NCBI RefSeq assembly: GCF_031755915.1
Contig: NC_083387.1
Coordinates: forward strand, 7,012,501 to 7,076,500
DNA: 64,000 nt
Direction: 5' to 3'
From: Ziziphus jujuba
Taxonomy: Eukaryota > Streptophyta > Magnoliopsida > Rosales > Rhamnaceae
In this document: one piece after another, positions 22,606 to 35,342 of the stretch
Layout of the letters: each line of letters starts with the position of its first letter
Numbering within the stretch: the stretch's first letter is position 1
Position numbers and translations under genes: made by a program
The notes under the pieces: generated by a model
Database searches by the model: none
What the model saw: the letters and a program-made list of their open reading frames with translations, nothing else
Told to the model about the DNA's origin: nothing

Positions 22606-24411
22606 ATGCGGTTGCTTCCATGGCCAAAGCGCCTCAGATCTTTCCTCTTATCCTGCAAAGACAAAGCAACTCTAGCTAAACTCCACGCCCTTGTGATATT
22701 GACTGGTTTATTTACCCATGGAAGCTCCAATGCCCAGCTTATAGCATCGTATGCACGAGTTGTTGATGCAGTATCAGCACACCAGTTGTTCGAAAAATTG
22801 CCTCGCCGAGGTGTAGATGTGTGGAATGCTATGATCATTGCTTACTCCCGTAAAGAATACCCAGATGAAGTTATAAGACTATATCGTCAGATGATCTTGG
22901 AAGGAGTGAAGCCCGATAGCTCTACTTTTACTGTTGCAATAAAGGCTTGTGCAAGTACGTTAGATTTGGAAACAGGCGAAGAAATTTGGTTCAAAGCAAA
23001 AGACAATGGCTTTGAGTGTGATGTGTTTGTGGGGTCATCAGTTTTGAACTTGTATGCAAAGTGTGGGAAAATGGATGAAGCATCTGTGGTGTTCGATAAG
23101 ATGCCAAAGAAAGATGTTGTTTGCTGGACATCCATGTTGACAGGGTTCGTGCAGAGTGGACGACCAGTTGAAGCGCTTGAAATTTACAAGCAAATGCAAA
23201 TGGAAGGAATGAAAACTGATGGGGTTGTGTTGTTGGGCTTGGTTCAGGTTGGTGCAAAACTTGGGGTCTCAAAAGTGGGACTTTCTGTTCATGGGTATTT
23301 GATTCGGAGAGATCATCCAATGGATGTCATACTTCAAACCAGCCTTGTTGATATGTATGCTAAGACTGGAAAATTGGGGCTTGCTTATCGTATCTTTAGG
23401 AAAATGACTTGTAAGAATGTCATTTCTTGGGGTGCTTTGATTTCTGGCTATGCTCAAAATGGTTTTGCAAGGAATGCTCTTGAAATGTTGGTAGAGATGC
23501 AAAGTTGTGGTTATAAACCAGATCTATTGTCTCTCGTGGGTGCACTTCTTGCATCTTCCCAAGTTGGATCATTGAAATTGGGCAAGTCTTTACACGGATA
23601 TATTCTCAGAAGGTTTGTTTTGGATCAAGTTACAGGCACTGCACTGATTGACATGTACTCAAAATGTGGATCCCTTTCTTGTGCACGTGCACTTTTTGCT
23701 AGGATTAATACTAAAGACTCAATCTCTTGGAATGCAATGATTGCCAGCTATGGAATTCATGGACAAGGAAAGGAAGCTCTGGCACTCTTCCTCAAGATGA
23801 CAGAAATAAGCTTAAAACCTGATCACACAACTTTTGCTTCTCTTCTCTCATCATTCAGTCATTCAGGTCTTGTAGAAGAAGGTCAATACTGGTTCGATCT
23901 CATGCTTTGCAAGTATAAGATCCCACCTGGTGAAAAGCATTATGCATGCATGGTTGACCTTTTGGCACGAGCAGGACTAGTAGAAGAGGCATATGATCTA
24001 ATAGGTTCCATAAGTACTGAACCAGGGCTTCCTGTTTGGGTTGCACTCCTGGCAGGTTGCCACAACTGTCAAAAGGTGACAATTGGAGAAATTGCAGCCA
24101 AAAAGGTACTCGAGTTAAAACCAAATGACATGGGAGTTTATGCTTTGATTTCAAACTTCTATGCCATGGCAAAAAAGTGGAATGAAGTAGCTTGTGTGAG
24201 AAACATCATGAAAAAGACAAGAATAAAGAAAGAACCTGCCTATAGTACAGTGGAAGTGAATGGAAAGCTCCATTCGTTTCTTATGGAAGATAACAGTCAC
24301 CGTCAGTATAAAGATACCTTGGAATTATTGGATAAGTTGGATCAGGAAATGAGAATTATGCAATATGCCCCAGAGACTGGTTTGTCATTGCATGATTATG
24401 AAGGGGAGTGA
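22606..24411 (+). CDS. Pentatricopeptide repeat protein, PLS class with E/E+ tail
   Basis: A single uninterrupted exon of 601 codons. It shows repeated PPR units of the P-L-S type: DVWNAMIIAYSRKEYPDEVI, DVFVGSSVLNLYAKCGKMDE, DVVCWTSMLTGFVQSGRPVE, TSLVDMYAKTGKLGLA, NVISWGALISGYAQNGFARN, TALIDMYSKCGSLSCA, SISWNAMIASYGIHGQGKEA, then YACMVDLLARAGLVEEA and the E/E+ region (KKTRIKKEPAYSTVEVNG). No DYW deaminase domain follows. Family knowledge: PLS-class proteins are imported into mitochondria or plastids and bind single-stranded RNA, usually for C-to-U editing; E-type members are thought to recruit a deaminase in trans. The basic N-terminus (MRLLPWPKRLRSFLLS) suits an organelle-targeting peptide. 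It resembles Arabidopsis At3g25060, which sits beside RIN4 there as here. Confidence 0.95.
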   Translation: MRLLPWPKRLRSFLLSCKDKATLAKLHALVILTGLFTHGSSNAQLIASYARVVDAVSAHQLFEKLPRRGVDVWNAMIIAYSRKEYPDEVIRLYRQMILEGVKPDSSTFTVAIKACASTLDLETGEEIWFKAKDNGFECDVFVGSSVLNLYAKCGKMDEASVVFDKMPKKDVVCWTSMLTGFVQSGRPVEALEIYKQMQMEGMKTDGVVLLGLVQVGAKLGVSKVGLSVHGYLIRRDHPMDVILQTSLVDMYAKTGKLGLAYRIFRKMTCKNVISWGALISGYAQNGFARNALEMLVEMQSCGYKPDLLSLVGALLASSQVGSLKLGKSLHGYILRRFVLDQVTGTALIDMYSKCGSLSCARALFARINTKDSISWNAMIASYGIHGQGKEALALFLKMTEISLKPDHTTFASLLSSFSHSGLVEEGQYWFDLMLCKYKIPPGEKHYACMVDLLARAGLVEEAYDLIGSISTEPGLPVWVALLAGCHNCQKVTIGEIAAKKVLELKPNDMGVYALISNFYAMAKKWNEVACVRNIMKKTRIKKEPAYSTVEVNGKLHSFLMEDNSHRQYKDTLELLDKLDQEMRIMQYAPETGLSLHDYEGE

Positions 24412-27000
24412 GAAAGAAATGGCTGTGCAATCAGTCACAGAATCTTGCTATTGCTTTTGACCTTTGAACACATTGCCGGGGATAGAAATGCTGGTCACAC
24501 AGAACCCTAGGAGTGCGGGGATTGCCATAAGGCAACCAAACTAAATTCAGAATTGTGGGCAGTGAGGTACTTCTGAGAAACATGAAGCAAGTACTACAAG
24601 AATAGATCAGATGAGACTGGAATAGACAGAACAGCAAGCACTTGCTGTCTCTCGAATTGTTAGGCAGTTGATTATAAAATCTCAATCCTGGAACATGATG
24701 TGTTATGTGGAAATAAAGCTAATGACAGGCCATCAGGAGTCAGTGAACTGGTATCCCCATCGCTGACTGTAACGTGGAAGAATTACTTCAAGTAATGGAT
24801 TTGTTTGCTGTGTCAGATCATTCTTAAGGATGTCCTCTATACATTTCTGACAACTCTAGATATTGCTTCTATACTTCCAGTCCCCAAGATGATAGCATAG
24901 ATGGTGTTGCCTTGTGATTGTTGCTCTACGCTGGCCAGATTCTTAAAGCTGATGTTATTTTAATAGCTAAGATTATGTATATATATATATATATATATGC
25001 TAAGATTATGTTATATATATATACATATTTCTTTTGGGAATTATGGATCGTGGAATATCAACCCAGTGTTGGTCAAACTAATAGTTGATTTGATGGTGCA
25101 TTCCTTCTTTCGTTTACAGGATGTGTGGGTTTCAGTGGAATTTCTCTTCTGCTTGATTGTGTTAGTTCTAATTGTATGAGACACATTCCAAGGATTTTTT
25201 TTTTTTTTTGGTCGTTGTCCTAGTAACCATGAAAACCATAAGATCAGTAATAATGCAGGGTACTGCTACCCAAAAAACTTACGCAATGCACAAAATAAAA
25301 TCAGAACCCAAACTAACATTTTCTTTTTCCCTTCCTCTCATTGTTTGGAAACTCAGTAACAAATTACTGCTTTCATGGACCTTATGAATTGGATAACACA
25401 TATTGTTTATGAATCCCTTTTTCAGAAGTACATCTGGAATATCAATAAATAAATAAACTAAGATTGATAACTGATTAAAAGTTTTATAATATATATATAA
25501 CTTTACCATAAAAAGCGTCTATCTGTATATGCTCAAAACATCCTGGATCTTTTAAAGTATATGCACATAAAATTTTACTCATCTATTATTATTTGAAGAA
25601 AACACATGTAATTGGTTAGATGCGAGCAGGACAGGTGCTTGCATTGCTATATATATAAGAAAAGCCCATATTGAATTATTCTCTCAAGAAAAGTAAAGAA
25701 AGAAAAGCAGGTGTGAACGTGTGAAACATGCAGAGCTAGACTTCATTGAAAATTCAACGTCATGAGCATTGGAAAAATTGGACAATTTTCGAGCAAAATA
25801 AGTTTCTGTCCCTTTCTTTAACCGGAATGAACAATCATCTCCAAGAGCAGATGTTTGAAAAACATTACCGAAAACAACAAAATAAAAATAAAATAAAAAC
25901 AATAATTCCTGGATTCGAACTATCAGGGTGCCTTTCAAATTTCCTCAGATCTTGTATTCTCAGGGTTTGAGTTTTGCCTCTGATAATTTTGGATGTCTTA
26001 TAATATTTCTGTTTGTATCCTCCTTTAACATCAAACAGTAGCAACCTCTTCTTATCATTTTCTTAAGGTTCCAATTTCAAATTTCTTCAGCTGGTACCAA
26101 TTTTCTCTAAGCTCTCATCATCTCCACTTTAGTCGTAGAGATCATGAATCAAACAATTAAGACCTCGAGGAACAGAAGGATGAAGATGATAGGACAGGCT
26201 ATATAAAAAGAAACATATAATGGATTAGTTGTTCACTAGAGCACAAACAACAGTGGTTAAATACACATACCACGTACATGTAATAACAATATTAGTTACA
26301 GCTGTCGAATTTTCCGATCATTCATTTCGGGGAAAAATATCAATCCAATAGCGTCAAATCATTAATTTGAATATGTGATTGTAGTTTTCTATGATGCAGC
26401 TGGGTCAATCTGTAGAAATTTACTGTCGGAAGAAACTGGGACTTGTGGAATAATGGATGAGCATCAGGTATTGACTTTCATGAATGATAATGGGAGAGGA
26501 AGGCATGTTGATTTTCAAGAAAGTTTGGTAGTCTTGTATTCTTTCCTTTTCCCTGTTCTTTTTCCTAGGAAGGAGTTTTCTCCACTTCACCAACTCCACA
26601 ACTTGTAGATTCTTTTTGGACAAGTTGAAAGTTTAAATTATTATTATTATTATATTTATAAACCCAAAAACTAATATTAAAACTATTCACTCTGCGTTAA
26701 AGCTTCAATTGCAAAATGTTTCTATCACTTTATATATTAAATAAATGAAAATAATAAAAAAAGCCGCTATTCTGGGCTTTGATTTCTGTGTAGTTATTCT
26801 ATTTTGACTAAATACATGATAAACATGTGCAATAAATTAAGGATACAGATAACAGATGAAAGTATTGATCACCTTTTTATGCACTGTCTGTAAACTTTTT
26901 CTTTTTTTTTTTTTTAATTTTCCATTTCTTTCATCTCAAAAATGGGAAACCACTCTATGGATGTTTTAGGGTAAAAAGATTATGCCTTATTGTCTAATAA
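24412..27000. other. Gene-poor region downstream of the PPR gene
   Basis: No recognisable gene. 24695-24815 is the 3' flank repeated at 22107-22260. (AT)n runs occur around 24976-24998 and 25011-25027, with GCTAAGATTATGT repeated on either side. Around 26400-26480 a short frame bounded by CAG and GTATTG could be an isolated exon (AGSICRNLLSEETGTCGIMD), but I recognise no family. Confidence 0.4.
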
Positions 27001-27007
27001 TAATATG

Positions 27008-27139
27008 AGTATTTAAACTAATAATAATGTTCTTTTAAAGGCTTGTAGCTAAGAAGTGGGAGGGCTTAGTAGTTATAAGAATATTTAAACTAATAATAAT
27101 GTTCTTTTAAAAGGCTTGTAGCTAAAAGGTGAGAGGGCC
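27008..27139. repeat. Direct repeat, about 60 bp
   Basis: ATTTAAACTAATAATAATGT, TCTTTTAAA, GGCTTGTAGCTAA and GAGGGC occur in the same order at about 27008-27066 and 27079-27139, with small differences. Local duplication in intergenic DNA. Confidence 0.8.
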
Positions 27140-29850
27140 ATGCATAATTGGCAATTTTTTTATAAAACAAATGCATAAGTGGGTCTTTATTTTTATTTTT
27201 TGAAAATTTTTCTTCTTTAACAATTGGGTTGTTCAGTGGAATAATAATCTGGCTCTTTGTTTTTAAAAGGCTATCTTTATGCTTAAAGTTGAAGTATTAA
27301 TAGTTGTATTGCATTGTAGTTGAGCACCAACTTCAAGATTTCTACCAAAAAAATAAAGAGCACTAAGTGCAAGATAACTAATAATATGTTCATCATTATA
27401 ATTGACAAAAGCATGCATACATGAATTACCGCTAAAAGTTTGGTAATCATCAATTTTCCTTTTAAGAATGATGATAATCCTTGCTTTGTATAATTAATTG
27501 TTTCCTTATCTGACTAATCATTTCCATTTTCAAGTGGATCTGTAAAATGCCCTATATCAGATTCGGTAAGTTTTTGTAAACTTTTGTTGAAGTACTGCTC
27601 ATAAATACGGCTATATTTCATTTCCTTATTTATATTCTCTTTTTCCATTTTTTTCGATTTTTTTTTTCAACATTGCAAGAGCATATATTTTTTTTTACAA
27701 AATTACAGAAGCATTTTTTTTTACCCAAAGACACAAGAAGTCTGATACTTCCCATGAATAGGATTTTATTATTATTTCAAACAAAAACATTAATTTTAAT
27801 TAACCAAACATAGGAAAACCTTTTTTTTTTTTTTTGTGGGTTTCTTTAGTGAAGGTCCTCTATTAATCATCCACTACAATTAAAAAAAAAAATCTGAAAA
27901 AGAAAAGTCTAAATTTTGGATGACAAGTTGAAATTATAATAGACCCATTACTATTTGATATATAAACAACTCATTCGTTAGTTAAACCTAATTGGCAAAG
28001 GAGTCTCTTTATTTTAACACAGAATTTCAAAACGTCTTTTGTCTTTTGTTTATGTATATATATACAAATATATATTTATCTATAAAACTTAAACCCCGTT
28101 CACACACTTGAACCGCATTCATACAATTACTTTCAATTTTTCTAGTTGAAGACCCTATGGTAATTGTATATCCTTGAAAATATTATGTCTATAGCAAAGA
28201 AAGACTTTGCAAACGGTCTGTAATCCAAAAGATGAAGACCCATTACAGGAGGTCCTACTTGGAGCCTGCAGAATTGACGGGTCTTCGTTTAAAAATATTA
28301 AAAAAAAAAAAATCAAGTGATTTTTAAACTATTTATTTTTATATATTTTTTTAATAAATTTTTTATACATAGTAAAAAAATAATTGATATAATTTGAAAA
28401 TGATTAAAATGATTTAATATTTTAGTTTTTTTATTAATTTATGTTACATGTTAAAAAATTTATGCTAAAAACATGTAAAATTGGATGGTACAAAATCATT
28501 TGATTTTATATCTTCGTTTTCATATTGCTAAGCAACTAATTTTTTTTTTTTAAAATATAACATGTATATATATATATATATATATATATTTGTTAAGAAA
28601 AACAAACCAATAAAACAAATCAAAAAGTTTCATGTTTAGACGCTAACTGATCAGAAAGTTTCCAATGGGTGGACTTCTTTGTAAGCTCTCGCTAGCTGCC
28701 AGCTTGAGCTTACCCCAAAACATTCCATTGACTTTCTGTGGAAGAAGAAAATGTCAATTGTATATAAATTCCATTGAATTAATGTAGAGCACGTTTTTTT
28801 AGTTAAAATTTAAAAGGATTCAAGTTGGGTTAAGAAATTTCAAACAAGCCGGCCGACAAATGTTAACCACATAAATATCATTTCTAAAGTGTACTTCTTT
28901 TTTGGTAAAACATTAATAAAGTTTATTTCGCATAGAGATATAATCCAATTTGCCACAGTAAAACCATTATTAGGCTAGAATTTGATTCACTTTTATGCTG
29001 TAGGTATTGGGTTGATTTTATATTTTCATAAACACCCATCAAAACTTTCATTTGTGAAAATCATTTGCAACATTTCATTTACAATTATGTTTATGGTTGT
29101 AAAATTTCTTCAACCCTCTTCAAGAAAAAAAAAGAGGAAAAAAAAAAAAATAAGCATCAACTTCAATGCAGATTGACATAAATGTCTCCACAGTAAACGA
29201 CAAACAGAGCACTATATTTTTCTCCACCAAGAAGAAGACAAGTACAGCTTTATGATTTGGGAAGTTTTACGATCATTTATGATGACTCTTTTTCAAAATT
29301 TTTTTGACAGTTTTACAATGTTAGATACTTAGATATTGATTAATAAGCCGCCATTAACAGTAACGGCGTTAGCTCCAAGTCTCCAACCTTGGCAGGCAAC
29401 TAACAACAGTAGTCTCAGACACGAAGCACAAAAAAAAAAGATAAATTAAAATGATTCTATTTTTTCTCTTTTTTTTTTTTCAAATTAAACTTGAAAATGA
29501 GAATTGCAGTAGCTAATGCCATTATTCCACGCCTACCCATCTTGTTTTAATTGAGATTCGACATTTACAAAAGCTTTGGGAAGCAATAAAGGTATACCTG
29601 GCAATTAAACAATTTCGTGTGAAAGTATATAAAAAACAAAAATTCACAGACTCAACTTGGGGTTGAGATGAGAGAGACGTTTGAATTGAAAGTTGAAACA
29701 GAGAATGCCCCAAAAATAAATAAAATAAAAAATAAAAAATAAAAAATAAAAAAGATAAAAAATAAAACGAAAGAGAGAAGAAACAGAGAAAAAACTTGAC
29801 TTTTACAGAGGGAAAGAGAATGGTCAAACATGACCGGTGGCGCCGGTCAA
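27140..29850. other. AT-rich intergenic DNA upstream of RIN4
   Basis: No gene recognised. Very AT-rich with homopolymer runs and an (AT)n at about 28564-28588. From about 29690 to 29760 a purine-rich (AAATAAA)n stretch precedes the likely promoter of RIN4. Confidence 0.4.
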
Positions 29851-29859
29851 TGGTTGATA

Positions 29860-30095
29860 AACCTCTCTCTCTCTAAAACTCACAACTCAGTCCTTCTCTC
29901 TCTGTCTTAAATTCTTTTGTTTCTCTTTGGTGAGTCATTGAAGGGTTTCGTGGAGGAGAGAGAGAGAGAGAGAGAGAGAGAGCCGTTTGATATTTTTTTT
30001 GTGGTGGGTTTTGATTATCAAAACTGAATTTTGCCTGCCCAGGAGAATTGTTATCGGCCATATCTGGGTTTTGTTCCAAGTTTGGTGGAAGAGAA
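29860..30095 (+). promoter_or_regulatory. RIN4 5' leader with CT and GA microsatellites
   Basis: CTCTCTCTCT at about 29863-29873 and (GA)n at about 29956-29982 lie just upstream of the start codon at 30096. Such pyrimidine/purine tracts are common in plant core promoters and leaders. The transcription start is not determined. Confidence 0.45.
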
Positions 30096-33000
30096 ATGGC
30101 AGTAAGTCTTTTTACCTTTCTGTTCTCTTTCTCCATTTGAATTTGTGATTTTTCTTTTTTGGCATGTATGATTTTTCTGTTTGGTTGCTGAGAAAACTTT
30201 AAAAAATTATGAGATATGGAATCTTTAATCTCATGCATTTATGTTTATAAAAAAGTATTAAATTTCATGACTTCCAAGTAATATGAGGTTCAGATAATCA
30301 TCAAGCATGTGTGGTTCTGACTCCTGTTCTGGTATTTAGATATCATGTATATATGAATTTATAAAACCTCTAATTATTTAATCATGTTTTTTTTTTAACT
30401 GGATTTATGCTATTTTTTTTTTTTTTTTTAATCCAGTTTACTTATTTTCTGATTAGAAGGCTGATGCTTTTCGTAGCCTGCTGAATAATAATATTTTTGG
30501 TGAAATTCTCTATATTATTGATCTGGAATTTTTAAAATTTGTGAATTATTCTATTGCCTGCAAAGTACAGATCAAGAGGATGGACTATCAGCAGTGCTTC
30601 ATAATATTGTATTGATCTACATTTTCGCCTTTGTGTATGATGGTTTTAAAAATATTAATTAAAAAAAAAAGTTCTTGCATTCGGCATGTGATTGAATTAG
30701 GATAAAATCCTTTGAACCATCAACCTTGGTTGTCTAATATCTGTTTTATTGCATGATGACTCTTTTGAGTTTGCTTCTATAGAATTCCTGAATGTTATAA
30801 GCAGACTAAATAATATAAGTAGCTTATTTTGGCTAACATTACTTGATTTTTGGATGTCGAAACTCTTGGGAAGAGATTATAAATTTTGTGCATGCACTTG
30901 TTGGACATTGTAAAACGTGAAAACGGATGTTTCTGCAAGGTTGGATATCTTTGTTTGAAGGCTTTGTAATTGTAATATGTATTGTAAATTCTCCTGTTAA
31001 TTATTGAAAATTTTCCATTAATAGATAATTGATAGTTTTCTTAAAAATGTAGAAAGTTTTCTCACTGGGGAGTAAAAGCTTTCGTTTGTAAATGGCAATG
31101 AGATTGTTTGATTTCAATTCTTATATCCTCATGCCAACTTATACATGGAGTGTTCACTAAGTGGATGGAAACTTGACGCTCTTAAGATTATATCAACCAC
31201 TTTCAAATGTAGGACCAAACATAACCCTATAAGATATTCCAGAGAAATGTGATGATTGGACTTACCTTCATTCCATGTACCATGCTGCCCTAAATGTGTA
31301 GAATTCTTTAATGTTTACATTTTAAGAAATTTGGATTTGATAGTAGTGCATGTCCTTAAACACAGGATGTCGCATTAGATTGCATCTTTTTGGCTTAAAG
31401 GTGCTTGAATTGGATATTTAGTGTGATCAATTTGATGCCATAAGCCAAAGTAACAGCCATTAAATCAAGGAATGGATGGCTTAAAGGTGCTTGAATTGAA
31501 TATTTAGTCATTATTGGATCCTTTTCGGTTGGAGAAGACAACAACAGACCATTGTCTGAAGAATGTCTTTAAGCTGAGGAATGAATGTCTGACCTGGTAA
31601 AGAGTTGAGGATACCACTGTTATCTTAATTTTTAAGTTAAGAAAAAGGCACAAAATATGATCTTTGTTTCCAAAAGTTTGTGTTTTTGACATGATGTAAG
31701 ATAATGGCTATTTGTATTTGAATTTAAACTTGGGGAATACTATAACTTCACCCATTCAACGACTCTTCTTGTGAAAGCTCCTTAGATTTTTGTAATACTG
31801 TTAGATTAACTGGAAATTTTCCTGATGGAATATATTTATAAAATTACTTATAGATATGATAAATTCTTCTTAATGCAGCAACAACGTTCGCATGTACCAA
31901 AATTTGGGAATTGGGAAAGTGAAGAAAATGTTCCATACACAGCTTATTTTGATAAGGCTCGCAAGGGTCGAACTGGAACAAAGATTATTAATCCAAATGA
32001 TCCTGCAGAGAACCCAGATATCCTTAATTATGGATCTTCAGCTGGTGCTCCTACTTCCAGGGCCAGACCTGAACAAGAAAAGCCAGTAGGGCATGGTGCA
32101 GTGAGACCAGCACATGAACGGCAAAGGAGCAGGGAGGATGATGACTTAAGGCAGTTTGTAAACTCACCTGCCCATCATGACAATTTGGGTCGCAAAGCTG
32201 TTAATGATTCGGCACATCAACAGCATGGAGCCCGTGGTACAAGTTCAGGTGAAACCTATAGAAGACCTGTAAGACAAAGTGCTGGGTCTGAGCAAAGTAT
32301 TGAGCGTTCACCCATCCATCGTCATGCAAGGGTCTCAGGGAGAGATTCACCATCTTGGGAAGGAAAGAATTCATATGACAGTAGCCATGGTACTCCTGGA
32401 AGATCTAGACTGAGACCTCGAAGCGATGACACTGTAAAATTTTCTTCCTGATAGCCCACCATTTTATTTCTATGGCATAAAATTTAAAGTTTTTACCAGT
32501 TGATAGCAATTTTGACACTATAGAAAGAAAACAATCTGCAACCATCTATTTTTTTGAATTTTGATTCATAAGGAGTTATTTTCTGACAAATGCAAATTTG
32601 GCTTATCTTTCACTCCAAAAGAACAATTTTTATTATTATTTTGTCAATCTGGTATTGTTCTTCATCCATGTTAAGGGATTTTCTCTCTTAAAGGACTTCT
32701 TTTCACAGATTATGAAGCATTATTTGAGATGTTTATATTTATAGTTTTACTGTTGTATAGAACTGTCATATAAGGCCTTTTTCAAGGTGATGCTTTCTGT
32801 GATTACAAGGAAGGCTTAAATTGAAGTTGTTCTAAGCGTTCTAAGCATTCTTTTGTTACTTTTATCTTCTTTTCTATGACTAGATACAACCATTTGTCAA
32901 AACTTTCTCATAAACATTTGGTTTCTAATATGGCAGCCTGATCAAGGCGCTGCTGTTCCGAAATTCGGAGAGTGGGATGAAAACAATCCTTCGTCAGCTG

Positions 33001-33258
33001 ATGGTTTTACTCACATCTTTAACAAAGTAAGAGAAGAAAGGCATATCGGAGTAGGAAAAGTAACTGGCACTCCCGAACGTTCTTATCCAAGTTCGCAGAA
33101 GCCAGATGCTAATGCCAATGCCAAGGTTTATTATAACCAGTCATTGTTTCTTGTCAAGACAAAGTCTTTGTTGATTCTTTGAAAGCTTTGATCTTTGTTT
33201 TCTCATTTCCTTCTTCAAAATTTTTCAGGGTTGCTGCTTTCCATGGTGCAGAAAATGA
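30096..33258 (+). CDS. RIN4: RPM1-interacting protein 4 (RIN4), NOI-domain immune regulator
   Basis: Four coding exons: 30096-30101 (Met-Ala only), 31879-32433, 32937-33125, 33229-33258; 259 codons plus stop. Two NOI domains flank a disordered, charged middle: the first starts at [20 protein letters not shown] near the N-terminus, the second at [18 protein letters not shown] followed by [10 protein letters not shown]. The C-terminus ends GCCFPWCRK, the Cys cluster that is palmitoylated to anchor RIN4 at the plasma membrane. Family knowledge: RIN4 is a hub of basal immunity guarded by NLR receptors; both VPKFGxW motifs match sites cut by the bacterial protease AvrRpt2. The first exon supplies just two residues before an intron of about 1.8 kb, a layout I judged correct because ATG GCA GT splices in frame to CAG/CAA. 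The frame reads past 32433 for six codons if the intron is retained. Confidence 0.95.
31391..31508. repeat. 31-bp direct repeat in RIN4 intron 1
   Basis: TGGCTTAAAGGTGCTTGAAT, followed by TG(G/A)ATATTTAGT, is present at 31391-31422 and 31477-31508. Small intronic duplication. Confidence 0.8.
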
Positions 33259-34900
33259 TTTTCTCTGAATATGTGGGTAAATTTATGATGTGTGCGGGAC
33301 CTGTATATATATCTTTGGAGGCTGACTCTCCTTCTAATGGGGGAGTGGCTTCTTTGAAGTGCATTCATTTTCTCCAGGTGTGCTATCTTGTAGCAATAAC
33401 CATTTCATTCCGAATGGAAACATGTCTTCCTTCTTCTTCTTCTTCTTCTTTTTCACCTGTGGTTAGCCGTTGTAATGTTACAATTTTATTGTCAGTTTTG
33501 CTGTTATATTTGGCTGGAAAAAGAATATATATTCCTAATTCATTTATTTTATTCCAAATGATTTGCTTTGCCTTTGCCATTTGTTCTTCAGTTTCTTAGT
33601 CTTTGTGAGGAGCTATGATAAAGTCTATTTTGCAGTTGGCACATCCTGTAAAGAGATTGGAGTTCTCGTTTGCTTATAAGCATGTTCAATTTAATAACAG
33701 CTTTTGATCCAAAAAAAAAAAAAAAATAGAAAATTAAAAACAGGTTATAATTTTTTTTTTATTGTTATTATTTATTTTTTGGGCACAGCAGCTTGTAAGT
33801 TTGCCCCTGATTAAATAAGACTATAAGAGCTGCTCCACATTTGGGCTGCATGGTTATCTGTATTGGGTCAGAACGGCGCAACAGTGTTTTGACCCACATG
33901 TGAGGTGAATTTACTACTTTAAGGCTTGTTGAAAATGGTGTTGATTTGTTTGGCCCAAGCCCAACCACTTCATGAAGTCCGGAAAGGGAAAAAAAAAGTC
34001 CAATTTATTTTGTTAATAATCTCTAATTATTATATTTGGAGCCCCTTTTGCAGTGATTATTCTAAGCTGCAGAAAGCATAAAAACACTTTCCATAGTAGT
34101 TAATAAAAAGATCCTAAAATCATTTTTATTCGTTTCGTCGTTAAAAATCATCTATTTGCTGATTCTAAAATAAACATTAATTAAGTGATTTTTGAAAAAT
34201 TAATTAAAGTAATTTTTAAGAATGATAGACCTTTAGAGTCACTTTTAAAATATATTTGGGAATAATTTTTAAAAATAATTTGAATTGATTTTTTAATAAT
34301 CACTTACTTAGTGTTTCTTTTAGAATCTATTTTTCAATAATACAATCATTAAAAAATGATTTTATATTTTTTAATCGAACATTTTTATCCATTTTGAAAT
34401 GATTTTAATCTTTTTCAAAATCGTTTCCAAACAAATACTTATTTTAAGCTCCAATGATAAATTCCTACTGAATCAAAAGCAACTGCGAAACTAACATATT
34501 TCAACTTAAAAGTGCGAAACGAACATGAATGAGGAAATATGGAGTGGGGTTGAAGGAATTGACATTTGTAAATCATCATTTGCTATCAGATCGGTATCTT
34601 TATCAAAAATCAAAATTTAAACATAAAACAGAAAATATATAATCTTTTATAACTTTCATGTTAAATAATAATTACTTTACGCAAAATTCTGGAATTTACT
34701 TCAGCGTGTAAGCATCTGATTGGCCCATTTGGCAATGAACAATGTTCTCATCCACCTCCGTTTTTATTTACATTCGAGCCGCCAAACTCTGAGAGAAGAG
34801 AAGCCAATTCGTACAAAAGTCCGATAAAATTTAATATTTTTAGATCTACGATTGAAAGCCCACCATGAGGGTGCACGCACTTTATTATCTCTCCAAGTGC
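33259..34900. other. RIN4 3' region and AT-rich intergenic DNA
   Basis: 33259-33700 is probably RIN4 3' untranslated sequence, including a TTC microsatellite at about 33431-33452. 34080-34440 is AT-rich with many TGATTTTTAA/TTAAAAATCA-like segments in both orientations and might be an old MITE, but I cannot define its ends. No gene seen. Confidence 0.4.
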
Positions 34901-34901
34901 A

Positions 34902-34918
34902 GCGCCAACATTTCGCGG
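34902..34918. promoter_or_regulatory. E2F-type sites upstream of CDC45
   Basis: TTTCGCGG at 34911-34918 fits the E2F consensus WTTSSCSS exactly. GCGCCAA at 34902-34908 (TTGGCGC on the other strand) is a near match two bases away. They lie about 430 bases before the CDC45 start. S-phase replication genes are classic E2F/DP targets, which fits. Binding is inferred. Confidence 0.6.
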
Positions 34919-35342
34919 CTCGTTAAAACAATTCAAATTTTCATTACGAAGCCTCTGCAAATTCAAACTAAAATATTAGAGCTCAAAACTCTCTCTCTCT
35001 CTCCCCCCTCAGTTTCAGATCTGGTGGATTTCTAACACATCGAAATTTCTTGCTTTCGCTAATTCAAAGTTTCTGCAGAAAAAATCTCCAGGTTATTTTA
35101 ATTCAAATTCCATACCCTATTATTTCCTCCTTTTGTTATTTTCATTAATTCTGGAGTGTCACAAGGAATATTTTATGCTTCTTACTCAAATTCTTCACGA
35201 AAGTTCCATCCTTTTCCCTCAAATTCATGTACCCAATTCACCAATTATGTTAGAAAAGCGTTTAAACGGTCAGTTGTATTCGTGTTTTACATGCGAAAAG
35301 CTTTACATTTTCGCTTGAATCTACATGCCAATTTGAGTAACC

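Noticed and set aside
22887..24172. Minus-strand frames inside the PPR gene
   Set aside because: Antisense shadows; the plus strand carries regular PPR motifs.
26375..26608. Short plus-strand frame with CAG and GT borders as a real gene
   Set aside because: One possible exon only, no recognisable domain and no partner exons nearby.
33195..33599. Long open frame overlapping RIN4 exon 4
   Set aside because: Hydrophobic text from UTR sequence in another frame; the RIN4 splice and CCFPWC tail explain the region.
34080..34440. AT-rich palindromic segment as a defined MITE
   Set aside because: Inverted segments are visible but I could not find matching TIRs or a TSD.
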